From NCBI GenBank assembly GCA_913046805.1, contig CAJWTA010000002.1, positions 1 to 50,881 of the forward strand: a DNA stretch of 50,881 nucleotides, written 5' to 3'. The DNA comes from an uncultured Fidelibacterota bacterium (lineage in GTDB: Bacteria; Marinisomatota; Marinisomatia; Marinisomatales; TCS55). This document shows positions 1 through 8,182 of the stretch, piece after piece; position 1 is the first letter of the stretch; the number at the start of each line of letters is the position of its first letter. The notes under the pieces were generated by a model. It worked only from the letters and a program-made list of their open reading frames with translations. It was not told where the DNA came from and did no database searches. A program made the position numbers and the translations under genes.

Positions 1-54
1 TTAGGACTCAGGATTTTCATTCCTGCAACAGGGGTTCGATTCCCCTACGGGCTA
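1..54 (+). tRNA. tRNA-Glu(UUC), 5' end cut off by window edge
   Basis: The last two thirds of a tRNA are visible: an anticodon arm with stem CAGGA/TCCTG around the loop TTTTCAT, which places UUC at positions 34-36 (Glu), then a T arm AGGGG-TTCGATT-CCCCT, then the 3' acceptor strand ACGGGCT and an A discriminator. CCA is not encoded. The acceptor 5' strand and most of the D arm lie outside the window. Confidence 0.9.
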
Positions 55-85
55 CAATTTTTGGGTAATTAAATAATTCATTAAA

Positions 86-532
86 ATGAATATTCCTTTC
101 CACCCTCTTTTAGTACATTTCCCAATCGGGTTCATTTTTGCAGCATTGATTCTTCACTCAATATATTTAATAAAACCCAATTGGGCATGTAGAATTGGAA
201 GTATCTGGTTAACCGGTTTTAGCGCGATCTTTTCTCTTTTAGCATCTATAAGCGGTCAATTAGAGTATAATAAAGCATTAACTATGGATTACTCACCTGA
301 GGTTTTGGAGGTTCTTATAAATCATCAGAAAATGGGTAACGTTTTCACATGGACTTTGATTATTTTTACATTGCTATGGGTAAACTTTTTCTTTAAAAGA
401 ATGGACGACAAAAGAGTAGATGTTTTAGCGTTTATAATTTTACTTATGCTAACCATTGGAGTAATAATAACATCTTATCTTGGCGGTACACTGGTTTGGG
501 AATACGGTGTGGGTATTAAAAAAACTATCTGA
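86..532 (+). CDS. DUF2231-family integral membrane protein
   Basis: The 148-residue product begins with the DUF2231 signature HPLLVHFPIG (residues 6-15) and has about four hydrophobic helices (roughly 9-29, 39-57, 85-102, 113-132). The family is found in many bacteria, often described as a quinol- or heme-associated membrane protein, but its function is not settled. The gene sits 31 bp after tRNA-Glu and ends in TGA, overlapping the end of the convergent lipoprotein gene by 8 bp. That TGA acts as a normal stop here, which matters for the reading of the two peroxiredoxin genes. The family call is firm; no function can be assigned. Confidence 0.8.
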   Translation: MNIPFHPLLVHFPIGFIFAALILHSIYLIKPNWACRIGSIWLTGFSAIFSLLASISGQLEYNKALTMDYSPEVLEVLINHQKMGNVFTWTLIIFTLLWVNFFFKRMDDKRVDVLAFIILLMLTIGVIITSYLGGTLVWEYGVGIKKTI

Positions 533-1577
533 AGTCTTTTCCCCTTTTAAGGTAAACATAAAAGGATTTGTAGGTATGTGATGAAAATAATCCGTATCCC
601 CCATTAATATTTGATCCTGGAAGGGTGTATATATTATTTTCTAATGGATCCCCTTGAAGATAATCATAGAAATTCATATCTGTAGCCTGAACAGTAATCA
701 GTTGAAGACCGTAGTAATTAAAGTATAACCAACTCATTCGAATAGGTCCTCTTTCAACTGACCAAACAAATGGATTTTCACGTGAAGGATTATTGTTAGA
801 ATCTCTTAAATATGGACCTTTCCAAATTATATTTACAAAACTAGTGTCATAAATTAAATTAATGAACGTTGAATCACGTTGCCCGTTCCAGTTATAATCG
901 TAATAATCATCATTTGTGCCTGGCTCTAATCCCATCAAATCTGTATCCAAACCGTATGTAAGCGTTCTGACAAGCTTAGAAGATTCATCTATTTCAAAAT
1001 CCAGCGCAAACATAGGATAAGATGCAAAACTTCCAGTAAAACATTCTCCATAATTATATTCTATTGTATCAACTTTGGAGGATATTGGATCTCCATTTAA
1101 ATCCATATTGTCAGTATTAATTACTTGCACAGGAAGAGATGTCCCATCACCACAGCTATAATTTTTTAAATCTGTTTCTGATGTAATATTCAGTGTTTTA
1201 GGAATAGTGGTTTCAGATGTGAGAACTGCATCGTTTATCTTAACTGAAAGCTTGTATTTAATACCTGATTTAAATACAACCGACTGATCTGTTTGATACC
1301 TTCCTGGTCTGCCAGAAATTGGTAAAGCAATGTAATCTTCACCATCTCCACTAATAGTAATATCGGCATTTGTTATCCACAAATTATTAGCATCAACTTT
1401 TTCATCTAATGAGGCTGAACGAGATACAAAAATAGTGTCATCAATCATCGGCATGTTGCCTGATATATTTCCGAAAACAACGTACTGCTCAGAATAGGGA
1501 GACTCTGGGTCATTAAAGTCTTCACAAGAGGTTAAAGCAACAAACATAAAAGAGAGGAATAACAAAATTCTTCGCAT
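525..1577 (-). CDS. DUF4249-like lipoprotein paired with a TonB-dependent receptor
   Basis: The product is about 350 residues with a lipoprotein signal ending VALTSC, then acidic EDFNDPES and beta-rich sequence with TTIP and GRYQ motifs typical of DUF4249. These proteins are usually encoded directly after carboxypeptidase-regulatory-like TonB receptors in Bacteroidota relatives and are thought to be surface or periplasmic partners of the receptor. I chose the ATG at 1577 because it overlaps the receptor stop as TAATG, indicating translational coupling; an in-frame ATG 12 bases upstream would overlap more. The ligand is unknown. Confidence 0.75.
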   Translation of the reverse strand: MRRILLFLSFMFVALTSCEDFNDPESPYSEQYVVFGNISGNMPMIDDTIFVSRSASLDEKVDANNLWITNADITISGDGEDYIALPISGRPGRYQTDQSVVFKSGIKYKLSVKINDAVLTSETTIPKTLNITSETDLKNYSCGDGTSLPVQVINTDNMDLNGDPISSKVDTIEYNYGECFTGSFASYPMFALDFEIDESSKLVRTLTYGLDTDLMGLEPGTNDDYYDYNWNGQRDSTFINLIYDTSFVNIIWKGPYLRDSNNNPSRENPFVWSVERGPIRMSWLYFNYYGLQLITVQATDMNFYDYLQGDPLENNIYTLPGSNINGGYGLFSSHTYKSFYVYLKRGKDFR

Positions 1578-3910
1578 TAGAAATTCCAAGTTATGCCAAT
1601 GGTAGGTATTATGGGGAATAAACTAACTGGCTTTCTTTGAATCCTTGCCTCATCCTCTTCGTCAACATTAGGTTCACCTTTATCAGGTCTTTTATTACCA
1701 TTCTTATCATGTTTTTTCGCGTCCCAATCTCCATCGTCATCAATTCCATTAAAAGTGTCACCTAAAGGATATGTATATGTAAAAACATTTTCTCTATTGT
1801 ATGCATTTATTACTTGCATGAATAGATCAAATTTTCTTCCCTTAACATTGAAGTGGCGAACAGCGCCTAAATCTAGTCTATGGTAAGAGGGATACCTTCC
1901 GCCATTGCGTGTTGCTGGAATTGTCCGATAATTTTGCTGAGACTCTCCAGGAAGATTTTGTAAAAAATAACCATTTATGGGAGTAAAAGCCTGACCGCTT
2001 TGTAAGGTAAATTTAACATTATACTCCCATTTAGGGCTGGCCTGATAATTTGCTAAGAAATTTATGACATGAGACCTGTCCCAATTGGTAAAATACTCTT
2101 TTCCATTCATTATCTTCCTACTCACAGACCAAGAATATCCTGCCCAACCACTAAGCTTTCCAGAGGATTTTTGTACGAATAATTCAGCTCCATAAGCATA
2201 ACCATCTGCAGGTGTGAGTAAATCAAGTAAACTTTCACTATTTACATTTCCATCGGTTGTTGCTCTTGACTCTTCATAGGTCAACATATCTGTAATATAC
2301 TTGTAGTATCCCTCCAGCTGAATCTTCAATCCTCTTCCAAAAAATTGCTCATAACCCAAGACCGCTTGAGTCGCTCTTGAGGGTTCACCGTTTTCGTCAA
2401 CCGCAAACCAACTATCGAGTATTTGCGCGCTAAAGTCATCTTGAAATGTTGAGATAAATTGATGATAATTGCCAACAGCAAAATTTATAAAACGGTTTTC
2501 ATCTATAATATACTTAGAGCTTAATCTTAAATCAGGGTATACCCCATTACTATGTGATGAAAACGTAATTAACCTTAAGCCTGGCTCAATGATAAGCTTA
2601 CTATTTGGCTTCCATTTAACTTTTGAGTATATCGCGGTTTCAAAGGGTTTAGTTTGCGAGTCAAATAAAATCTCATTGTTAAATTTTGAATTATACTTAA
2701 TGTCTAAACTTTTAGCTTGAGCACCAAAAAAAACATTAAAATCTTGACTATAAAAATATGCTATGTCTCCAGAAATAGTTTGATCAGATAAAGGATTGTA
2801 ATCATTTATACCCGCTTCCCCACCAAGACCAAACCTTGTATAAAATTGACTATTAGCTGCGAGGAAATTTCCAATTATTTTTTCGTTGAAAACACGACGA
2901 TATGCTAAGCTAATAGTTTTATTTCCCCAATCCGAGTCAAGGTCTAAATCTTTAAACTCGAGATCATCAACTCCTCTGTAGAAACTTAAGGAAATTCTAT
3001 CTTTTTCATTTAGATCTGTAAAAACGTGTCCCTGTAAATCATAAAAGTAATATGGTAAATCAAAACTATCCGTTATGTAAGGAAGGACTTTATCAAAATA
3101 GGTTCTTCTGCCTGAAACTAAAAAGGCGCCTCCAGGAATAGGGCCTTCGATCGTTGATTGCGCTGTTAAAAGAGAGATACTGCTACTGCCCTCAATTCTA
3201 TTTCTATTTCCCTCGCGACTCCTGATATCCAAAACGGCAGATAAGCGTCCGCCATACTCTGCATTGTAGCCACCTTTTATCAATTCTGCTTCTTTAACGG
3301 CATCTACAATAAAATTAGAAAACAATCCTCCTAGATGGGATGGATTATAAACTGTTATTCCATCTAATAAGATTAAATTTTGATCGGTGTTACCTCCGCG
3401 AATAACTAAACCAGTACTAAACTCAGATGTAGTTAAAACGCCAGGGAGAGACTGAATGGTCCTGAATATATCAGGCTCAGCTAATGAAGGTTGAGATTTT
3501 AGTAATCTTGGCGATAAATTGACTCGACTAGGCTCAATCTTATTTAATCTTTCAATCTCTTCGGCCGTAACATCAACTTGCATTAATTCTATTGACTCAG
3601 GTTTTAAAGAAATATTAATGTTTTGAGATCTATTTTTGTTGAAATCTAATTTTAATTCAAATTTTTCGTATCCAACGTAAGATACAATTAATTTAGGCTC
3701 TGCAATATCGATGTCAGACAAAACATAATAACCGTTATTGTCGGTAGCCATACCTTGACCAGACTCACGAATGAAAACATTTGCCCCAATTAGCGCTTCA
3801 CCAGATGTACTGTCAGTAATAAAACCGAAAACTTGGAAAGGTGTTTGTTGCGAAAAGACAACTGCAAACCAGGTCATAATTACAGCGCTATTTTTTCTTA
3901 ATAATTTCAC
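1577..3910 (-). CDS. TonB-dependent outer-membrane receptor with CarboxypepD_reg-like N-terminal domain
   Basis: This is a 777-residue receptor with a GTG start. After a signal peptide (to about residue 22) comes a carboxypeptidase-regulatory-like beta-sandwich (about 26-105, with GEALIGANVFI and SYVGYE). A plug domain follows (about 130-235, with SLPGVLTT, LVIRGGNTDQNLILLDG and GGYNAEYGGRLS) and then a 22-strand-type barrel ending in the aromatic terminus GITWNF. Near the C-terminus (about 715-755) is a very acidic stretch of D/N/G repeats that resembles calcium-binding loops. The start overlaps the end of the upstream peroxiredoxin gene by 23 bp. The substrate cannot be read from sequence. 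Confidence 0.88.
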   Translation of the reverse strand: MKLLRKNSAVIMTWFAVVFSQQTPFQVFGFITDSTSGEALIGANVFIRESGQGMATDNNGYYVLSDIDIAEPKLIVSYVGYEKFELKLDFNKNRSQNINISLKPESIELMQVDVTAEEIERLNKIEPSRVNLSPRLLKSQPSLAEPDIFRTIQSLPGVLTTSEFSTGLVIRGGNTDQNLILLDGITVYNPSHLGGLFSNFIVDAVKEAELIKGGYNAEYGGRLSAVLDIRSREGNRNRIEGSSSISLLTAQSTIEGPIPGGAFLVSGRRTYFDKVLPYITDSFDLPYYFYDLQGHVFTDLNEKDRISLSFYRGVDDLEFKDLDLDSDWGNKTISLAYRRVFNEKIIGNFLAANSQFYTRFGLGGEAGINDYNPLSDQTISGDIAYFYSQDFNVFFGAQAKSLDIKYNSKFNNEILFDSQTKPFETAIYSKVKWKPNSKLIIEPGLRLITFSSHSNGVYPDLRLSSKYIIDENRFINFAVGNYHQFISTFQDDFSAQILDSWFAVDENGEPSRATQAVLGYEQFFGRGLKIQLEGYYKYITDMLTYEESRATTDGNVNSESLLDLLTPADGYAYGAELFVQKSSGKLSGWAGYSWSVSRKIMNGKEYFTNWDRSHVINFLANYQASPKWEYNVKFTLQSGQAFTPINGYFLQNLPGESQQNYRTIPATRNGGRYPSYHRLDLGAVRHFNVKGRKFDLFMQVINAYNRENVFTYTYPLGDTFNGIDDDGDWDAKKHDKNGNKRPDKGEPNVDEEDEARIQRKPVSLFPIIPTIGITWNF

Positions 3911-4406
3911 TTAAAATTTTCTCCGCATGAGTGTTAACGTTCATTTTCCTATAAATTTTTTCAATTTTACCATTCTCATTTACTACAAATGTTATTCTTT
4001 TAGTCCATAAAGGTGAATTAGCTCCATACTTTACAGCAACTTCTTTTTGTGAATCTGATAACAAATTGAACGGTAGTTTCCATTTTTTCTTAAACTTCTT
4101 TAATGCTCTAGATGAATCGTAGCTCAATCCAAATACCACAATATTGTTTTCTTTATACTTATCATAAATGTCACGGAACCCGCAAGCTTGAATTGTTCAT
4201 CCTGGAGTATCTGCTTTTGGAAAGTAATATAACACAACTTTCCTTCCCAGATAATCAGACAGTTTATGGATATTTTTGTCTTGATCTTTCAAAGAAAATA
4301 TAGGAGCTACGTCACCTACTTTTAATTCAATATTGTGCTTTCCTGATAGCGACGAGAAACTAAAATAGGAGACAATACTTACTGCGAAAAAAAAGAATAA
4401 CTTCAT
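3888..4406 (-). CDS. PrxQ/BCP-type peroxiredoxin with predicted selenocysteine at the peroxidatic site
   Basis: Read through the TGA at 4197-4199, this encodes about 172 residues: a hydrophobic signal or anchor (MKLFFFF...), [22 protein letters not shown], then U (TGA, residue 70), then TIQACGFRD and the remaining thioredoxin fold. In PrxQ/BCP enzymes the peroxidatic Cys lies in the motif DTPGCT, exactly where the TGA is. The resolving Cys five residues later is present (UTIQAC). PrxQ reduces peroxides using thioredoxin. Frame and homology are continuous on both sides of the TGA, and a candidate SECIS hairpin follows it. A TTG 12 bp upstream (4418) overlapping the epimerase stop is an alternative start. 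The hydrophobic leader suggests export. A decayed gene is the main alternative, but the exact position and a second case in this window argue against it. Confidence 0.82.
4171..4199 (-). other. candidate bacterial SECIS element after the Sec TGA of the first peroxiredoxin
   Basis: After TGA (4197-4199) there are 17 bases up to the loop of a hairpin with arms TTGCGG and CCGTGA (4180-4185 with 4171-4176; three Watson-Crick GC pairs next to the loop, two GU pairs, one AU). The loop is GTT. Bacterial SECIS elements are short hairpins just downstream of the UGA with a G early in the apical loop; spacing and loop fit by eye. No folding energy was calculated. Confidence 0.55.
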
Positions 4407-4414
4407 CTGATGAT

Positions 4415-5344
4415 TCAATATTTCTTTAAATAGCTTAATGTTTCTGTATTGTATGGAATTTGTTCAATTTGAAACAAATCAAAGTATTCTTTGGAATCAC
4501 ATACATTGCTCTCCATCAACATTGTAAGTTGGTCGACTGTTATTGGAAACCACGCAAATCTTTGAAAAAAGAAAGCTAAAGATTTTACTGCAATAGCAGG
4601 GGCTGGTATCATCCACTTCTTTTTTCCATAGGCTGCTGCCATTGTTGGTACTAAGTCTTTCCAATAATATGTCTCTCCACCCAGTTGATAGATTTTATTT
4701 TTCGCTACGTCCATCTCGATGGACTTAACAACGAATTGAGCAACATTTTCAATATGTATTGGAGATAATGCAAACTTTCCAGCATTCATCGGTAATAAAC
4801 CATCGTGAAAGCTCGGTGAGGGAATAGGTAAACTAAGCATATCTTTTTTAAGCTGTGTGCAAAACTCAGGTCGACCAGATCCTCTTGGGTCACCAAAGCA
4901 AAGTGATGGTCTAAAGATTGTCCAATCCAACCCAGATTGTTTTAGATATTCCTCAGCAAGATATTTGGTGCTTTGATATTTTGTTCCATCCAAACGTGCA
5001 CCGTTAGCACTGACAAGAATAAATCGTTTAGAACCAAACTCTACCGCTAAGTCAACTACCCGTTTCACTCCATCAAATTGGGTTTCTTGAAATGTTATGC
5101 CCCTATGCGGAAACTCTCTAACTAAGCCAATACTGTAGATCACAACATCCGATGATTTTATAAGTTTTTTCAGTGCGCTTTTGTCGGATAAATCACCTTC
5201 TGTTATTTTGCAACTATCTGGCTGTAAAAGTTTATTTATCGATTTTTTTCTAACAAGAACATTGGGTTTGTGACCATGATTTAATAATTCGTCAGTTATG
5301 TATGAACCAACAAATCCAGTTCCCCCTAGAAGTGCAACTTTCAT
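4415..5344 (-). CDS. NAD(P)-binding epimerase-like protein (extended/atypical SDR, NDUFA9-like)
   Basis: The product has 309 residues. The N-terminus has the nucleotide-binding motif GGTGFVGSY (residues 8-16). VYSIGLVRE, a SANGA strand and [12 protein letters not shown] with the Y-xxx-K pair of SDR enzymes follow, then FRPSLCFG. The C-terminal part ([13 protein letters not shown]...) resembles complex I NDUFA9-like or NmrA-like epimerases. Its ATG overlaps the stop of the SRPBCC gene as ATGA, and its TGA overlaps a possible TTG start of the peroxiredoxin, so the three genes form one unit downstream of operator A. The substrate is unknown; a role in light or oxidative stress response is inferred only from context. 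Confidence 0.75.
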   Translation of the reverse strand: MKVALLGGTGFVGSYITDELLNHGHKPNVLVRKKSINKLLQPDSCKITEGDLSDKSALKKLIKSSDVVIYSIGLVREFPHRGITFQETQFDGVKRVVDLAVEFGSKRFILVSANGARLDGTKYQSTKYLAEEYLKQSGLDWTIFRPSLCFGDPRGSGRPEFCTQLKKDMLSLPIPSPSFHDGLLPMNAGKFALSPIHIENVAQFVVKSIEMDVAKNKIYQLGGETYYWKDLVPTMAAAYGKKKWMIPAPAIAVKSLAFFFQRFAWFPITVDQLTMLMESNVCDSKEYFDLFQIEQIPYNTETLSYLKKY

Positions 5345-5832
5345 GACATATTTTCCTTACTGTTTTCAAATGCTTCGTTTTTTAAAAAAATTTCATCAAT
5401 AACTTTTTTTCGAAAATTAAAAACTTTATTTAAATCATTCTTAATCCACAAAAAATGCATAATCCTTCCAATAAAGCCTAGAGGAATTGAATATTTAATA
5501 ACGTCATTAATTATAACACCATCATTAACTGGTTCGAAAGTATGCGTATGATGCCAGAAAGAATAGGGACCTTTTAGCTGTTCATCAACAAATTTATTAG
5601 GAGGGTCATAGGATGTGATCAGAGTTCTCCATCTTAATGGGAATCCCATTACCTTAATGGTGTAGTCAATTAAAGCACCTCTTTCCATAGTTATGGGTAA
5701 TGGGGTCAGCACATTAAAACCCATTTTCTTGGGTGTAATTTTAGAAAGATTCTCTGGCTTCGAAAAAAAATCAAATACTTTTTCTAATGGTGCATTAACG
5801 CGGTGTGAAACTGATAATTCATAAATTTTCAT
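5341..5832 (-). CDS. SRPBCC (START/Bet v1-like) ligand-binding protein
   Basis: The 163-residue product starts YELSVSHRVNAPLEKVFDFFSKPENLSKITPKKMGF, the usual N-terminus of polyketide-cyclase-like SRPBCC proteins. It also has WRTLITSYDPPNKFVDEQLKGPYSFWHHTHTFEP, typical of the subgroup commonly found near photolyase and epimerase genes. Such folds bind hydrophobic ligands; the enzymatic role is not established. It is the first gene of a transcription unit whose leader carries operator A 43 bp upstream of the ATG, and it is translationally coupled (ATGA) to the epimerase-like gene. Confidence 0.8.
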   Translation of the reverse strand: MKIYELSVSHRVNAPLEKVFDFFSKPENLSKITPKKMGFNVLTPLPITMERGALIDYTIKVMGFPLRWRTLITSYDPPNKFVDEQLKGPYSFWHHTHTFEPVNDGVIINDVIKYSIPLGFIGRIMHFLWIKNDLNKVFNFRKKVIDEIFLKNEAFENSKENMS

Positions 5833-5870
5833 TTAACAACTTAATACACAAGAAAAGAAAATCAAATAGA

Positions 5871-7229
5871 TTATTGAGCGTTATGAGCGTTATTGTTTAT
5901 ATATTTATTAACATCGAATTTTCGCTTACAGCCATTATAATTCATGTATCTCACCTTTCCAAAAACAGGTCTCTCAAACCAAGGTCTATCATGTATTCCT
6001 CCAATGCTCCAAGCGATACCTGTGTATCCATTTGGATCTCTGCCATCAAGCTCATATTTATCGTTTAAATCTATTGCGATCTGGAGCGCTGTTTCAGGAT
6101 CTTCAGACCACTCTAGGATTTTTTTTGCCCAGTACATTCTCATAAATCCATGCATTTTGCCAGATACTATCATTTGATGTTGAGCAGCATTCCACAACTT
6201 GTCATGAGTATTAGCATTTTCGAAATCTGAAGAAGAATATAAAAATTCTCTTTGATCGTCTCTGTGTTCATTAAGAGTTTTTTGTGCCCAACTGTGAAAA
6301 CCATTGAAAGAATCGTAATCATCGTTGTAATAACAAAAGTTATCTGAGAGCTCTCTTCTAACAATTAATTGTTCAAGAAAAGTATCTTTACCTTCTGAAT
6401 CTTCAGTAGCGATTACTTGAAGAGCAATTTCTTGAGCCGATAATTGGCCGAAATGAATGTAGGGGCTTAAATTTGAAAGGGAATCTTTATTTGGATCATT
6501 TCTGGATTCGCCAGTGACATCCATACGTTCATTTAAATAGGTTTTTAACGATCTTTTACCTTCATTTTCGCCTGGATTTATCCAATTTACTTCTTGGACG
6601 GAATTATCAATTTGCAATTCTCTTAATATAGCATCAGGATCAATTGTTTCATGTTCAATATTAAGATTAAAAGGGTGTGAAATAACTTTTGAGAATGGAT
6701 GTAAAAAGCTGTCAAGCAAAATGTGAATTTTTCTTCTTATTGTATGAGCAGCAAACTCTTGTTTATCACTTACTATCCATGCAGGTATGATATTATGTGC
6801 ATCCACCATTTCAACTGGTATTTCAATGTCTTTTATAATTTTATTGAGCCTTTTTTTGTAAACCTTGAGCGGTGAAAAGTCTGTGATAAGATATCCAGTA
6901 TTTGAACTTGAAATATAATTATGCAATGAAGTGAGAATATCGCCTCTCCTCAAATGAAATGGTATATTATGCTTTTTAAATACCTCAATTGTTTCAGATA
7001 ACCCTCTAAGAAGAAAACCATACTGCCTAGAGTTAGCATTTGCAAAATTTCCATTGAGCGAGTAAAAAACAGTTAGAGGCGCCTTATATTTTAAAGCGAT
7101 GTTCTGAGCATGTATTAAAGCCCAATTATTGTGAAACCTTCTATCGCGTTGCATCCAATACACGACATTTCCACCGTTGTAATTAATAGAATTAAGTTTT
7201 TTTGAACGCCGAATGTCAAATTCAAGCAT
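5871..7229 (-). CDS. phr: class II CPD photolyase
   Basis: The product has 452 residues, the usual length for class II cyclobutane pyrimidine dimer photolyases. It begins with the antenna-domain motif VVYWMQRDRRFHNNWALIHA (residues 23-42). The C-terminal FAD domain has LIVRRELSDNFCYYN, KMHGFMRMYWAKKILEW, LDGRDPNGYTGIAWSIGG and HDRPWFERPVFGKVRYMN, all diagnostic of class II enzymes. It repairs UV-induced CPDs with blue light and FADH-. It follows the MerR/CarH-like regulator gene by 13 bp and is probably cotranscribed with it. Its last codons double as operator A for the next unit. Confidence 0.93.
   Translation of the reverse strand: MLEFDIRRSKKLNSINYNGGNVVYWMQRDRRFHNNWALIHAQNIALKYKAPLTVFYSLNGNFANANSRQYGFLLRGLSETIEVFKKHNIPFHLRRGDILTSLHNYISSSNTGYLITDFSPLKVYKKRLNKIIKDIEIPVEMVDAHNIIPAWIVSDKQEFAAHTIRRKIHILLDSFLHPFSKVISHPFNLNIEHETIDPDAILRELQIDNSVQEVNWINPGENEGKRSLKTYLNERMDVTGESRNDPNKDSLSNLSPYIHFGQLSAQEIALQVIATEDSEGKDTFLEQLIVRRELSDNFCYYNDDYDSFNGFHSWAQKTLNEHRDDQREFLYSSSDFENANTHDKLWNAAQHQMIVSGKMHGFMRMYWAKKILEWSEDPETALQIAIDLNDKYELDGRDPNGYTGIAWSIGGIHDRPWFERPVFGKVRYMNYNGCKRKFDVNKYINNNAHNAQ
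5876..5893 (-). promoter_or_regulatory. operator A: tandem 9-bp repeat upstream of the SRPBCC gene
   Basis: Plus strand reads GAGCGTTATGAGCGTTAT, two perfect 9-bp copies. The 13-bp core GAGCGTTATGAGC (5876-5888) recurs at 8168-8180 and 10713-10725. It lies 43 bp upstream of the SRPBCC ATG and inside the last codons of the photolyase gene, where it encodes the repeat NAHNAQ-stop. A TATTAAG-like -10 lies about 30 bp downstream on the minus strand. Binding by the CarH-like regulator is inferred. Confidence 0.65.
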
Positions 7230-7242
7230 AAAGAGAGAAATT

Positions 7243-8124
7243 TTAAATGAGCTTTTTTAAATCGTTGTATGTAAGGAAAGAATTGTCAATTTTTCCTTGT
7301 ATGTCTTTAAGAAGAAAAAGGCCTTCACCGCCAAAAAGAATTTTGATATCAAGTTTATTTGCAACTTTAATGCTGTCGTGAATTTGTTTTACAGTTTTGG
7401 ATACATTCTCTTCAACGACGGCATTGCAACATTGCAAATTGCAAAGATAAAACAACACTACATCGATTTTACGCTTTATAATAATTTCACTAAGTTCTCC
7501 AAGTTCAGCGTGAGAACCAGAATTGAACACGTTGTAACCATTGTGCCTCATGAGAACCTCTGACATGACTACACCTATATCTGGTAAGTTATCTTCAAAA
7601 TTAATACAAAGTGCGTTTTTACCGTTAAAATTGCCATTAGGCTTATCTCTGTTCAAACCATCAACAGATCTCGTTATCGTTTTTCGAGATAAATATGCCT
7701 CAGTATGAGCAATTTTATTTTTCTTTAATTTTTCTTCAACAATATTACCTGCAACATCAACAACAAAATCAAATAGATCAGCAACTGGAGTGCCGTTCAT
7801 GTAGAGTCCATTTATAATTGTACCCACACTAGATTCATCAGAATTCAGACTAGACTCAGCCAATAACACAGCTAACTGCTTAAAATCTTGTTGATTAATT
7901 AGTCCGTATATTTTTTTATGATCTTTTGTTTCAAGGCTTAAGGCTTCACCTTTTGCGCTGTTAGAGTTAGACTTATAGAAATCTCTTACATGTTGCATAG
8001 TAAACTTTCTATGACCACCTGCGGTTTTTTCACACCCAAGTTTACCGCTGTCGGTCCAACGTTTGAGCGTTGAAATGTTTATACCTAGTATACCTGAAAC
8101 TTCTTTTGAGTTTAAATACTTCAT
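7243..8124 (-). CDS. MerR-family regulator with CarH/LitR-like architecture and degenerate B12-binding domain
   Basis: The 293-residue product has an N-terminal MerR winged-helix domain (residues 2-50: LGINISTLKRWTDSGKL, TAGGHRKF). A four-helix cap (about 70-155) and a Rossmann-like cobalamin-binding-type domain (about 165-290: ALCINFEDNLPDIGVVMSE, VVLFYLC, ILFGGEG) follow. This is the layout of the light-dependent repressors CarH/LitR, which sense light through adenosylcobalamin. The expected ligand residues are absent: the DxHxxG histidine is Pro181, the cap Trp is Val129, and the EH pair is E142-A143. The protein may thus be B12-independent, like Myxococcus CarA or some LitR classes. Cysteines at 228, 232 and 233 are notable. 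Its own leader carries operator B, which suggests autoregulation. Confidence 0.82.
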   Translation of the reverse strand: MKYLNSKEVSGILGINISTLKRWTDSGKLGCEKTAGGHRKFTMQHVRDFYKSNSNSAKGEALSLETKDHKKIYGLINQQDFKQLAVLLAESSLNSDESSVGTIINGLYMNGTPVADLFDFVVDVAGNIVEEKLKKNKIAHTEAYLSRKTITRSVDGLNRDKPNGNFNGKNALCINFEDNLPDIGVVMSEVLMRHNGYNVFNSGSHAELGELSEIIIKRKIDVVLFYLCNLQCCNAVVEENVSKTVKQIHDSIKVANKLDIKILFGGEGLFLLKDIQGKIDNSFLTYNDLKKLI

Positions 8125-8167
8125 AGTTAAAGTTTATTTATATTTTTAGTAAAAAACAATAAAAAAA

Positions 8168-8180
8168 GAGCGTTATGAGC
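8168..8180 (-). promoter_or_regulatory. operator B upstream of the CarH-like regulator gene
   Basis: An exact copy of GAGCGTTATGAGC, 43 bp upstream of the regulator ATG and 2 bp past the stop of the upstream photolyase-related gene. On the minus strand it reads GCTCATAACGCTC, followed by a T-rich run and a TATAAA-like sequence about 25 bp downstream. Identity of sequence and spacing with operators A and C is the evidence. Confidence 0.65.
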
Positions 8181-8182
8181 TT

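Noticed and set aside
3888..4418. Peroxiredoxin as a pseudogene split by a stop codon
   Set aside because: The stop is TGA exactly at the catalytic Cys, both halves are intact and in frame, and a second peroxiredoxin in the window shows the same feature.
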